Below, in pieces: positions 63,973-64,000 of a stretch of 64,000 bases of DNA; within the stretch, counting starts at the first letter, position 1; every line of letters starts with the position of its first letter. The DNA is taken from positions 2,542,001 through 2,606,000 of the forward strand of contig NZ_CP071462.1 in the NCBI RefSeq assembly GCF_017352155.2. The letters are read 5' to 3'. The translations under genes were made by a program, and so were the position numbers. This stretch comes from Haloterrigena alkaliphila (GTDB taxonomy: Archaea; Halobacteriota; Halobacteria; Halobacteriales; Natrialbaceae). The notes under the pieces are model-generated. The model was given only the letters and a program-made list of their open reading frames with translations. It did no database searches and had not been told where the DNA came from.

Positions 63973-64000
63973 ATGCACGACGAATCCACCACCGACGAGA
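63973..64000 (+). CDS. possible start of next gene, cut by window edge
   Basis: ATG 63973 begins MHDESTTDE, acidic like a haloarchaeal N-terminus, and runs off the right edge after nine codons. It is 31 bases after the toxin stop. Too little is visible to identify it. Confidence 0.3.

Overview
The window is haloarchaeal DNA. Evidence: acidic proteins, a haloarchaeal 7S (SRP) RNA, a DGGGP synthase for archaeal ether lipids, haloarchaea-only small families (HVO_0758-type zinc finger, DUF5798-like, DUF7344-like), AglF-type N-glycan genes, and leaderless promoters with a TATA box about 28 bases before ATG. Which genus it is cannot be told by eye. All family names come from reading motifs and gene order; no database was searched.

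Region 1 (1-27.1 kb) is an accessory island of visibly lower GC than the chromosome to its right. It stops beside a minus-strand tRNA-Arg gene (27145-27218) and lies on that tRNA's 3' side, as integrated elements usually do. Its core is a minus-strand operon of seven tightly packed genes (25852 down to 7102): an unrecognised 311-aa protein, a DpdG-position protein, a DpdH-like P-loop ATPase, a DpdI-position coiled-coil protein, two tandem giant DpdJ-type DEAD/DEAH helicases with zinc ribbons and DUF1998-type C-termini, and a phospholipase-D-like DpdK. This matches the dpdG-H-I-J-K order of the bacterial 7-deazaguanine-in-DNA (Dpd) islands. Further left on the same strand lie a DpdA-type DNA-guanine transglycosylase (383-3286) and, cut by the window edge, the start of a second TGT-family protein (1-285). 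A J-domain protein, a winged-helix protein and a CARF-wHTH (Csa3-like) regulator complete the island. I read it as an archaeal Dpd-type DNA-modification and defence system with a duplicated helicase. The preQ0 base would come from the host archaeosine pathway.

Region 2 (27.2-46 kb) is GC-rich core chromosome: DGGGP synthase, a RecA-fold ATPase, a CoA-binding protein, a polyprenyl synthetase, an amidohydrolase coupled to a MIP18-type Fe-S factor, cysteine synthase, a PQQ-repeat lipoprotein, the SRP RNA, DUF502, NUDIX, a GT2/GT81-like glycosyltransferase and a group of DUF457-type membrane proteins. It is interrupted by a lower-GC wHTH-Fic gene (33179-34066) and a 160-bp three-stem palindromic element (29448-29607).

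Region 3 (46-50.7 kb) is a decaying toxin-antitoxin neighbourhood: an antitoxin-like gene with a vapC stump, a HepT-MntA pair, a UPF0175-PIN pair whose toxin start looks frameshifted, a frameshifted small ORF, and two diverged copies of one short fragment.

Region 4 (50.7-64 kb) is a surface-glycan or N-glycosylation locus: four GT4 glycosyltransferases, a sulfatase and an alkaline-phosphatase-superfamily protein, an FkbM methyltransferase, a GT-C-like membrane protein, a Wzx-type flippase and an AglF-like nucleotidyltransferase. Between about 56.1 and 62.5 kb the DNA is strikingly AT-rich, indicating a transferred glycan cassette. The window ends with an HTH-RelE/ParE-like pair.
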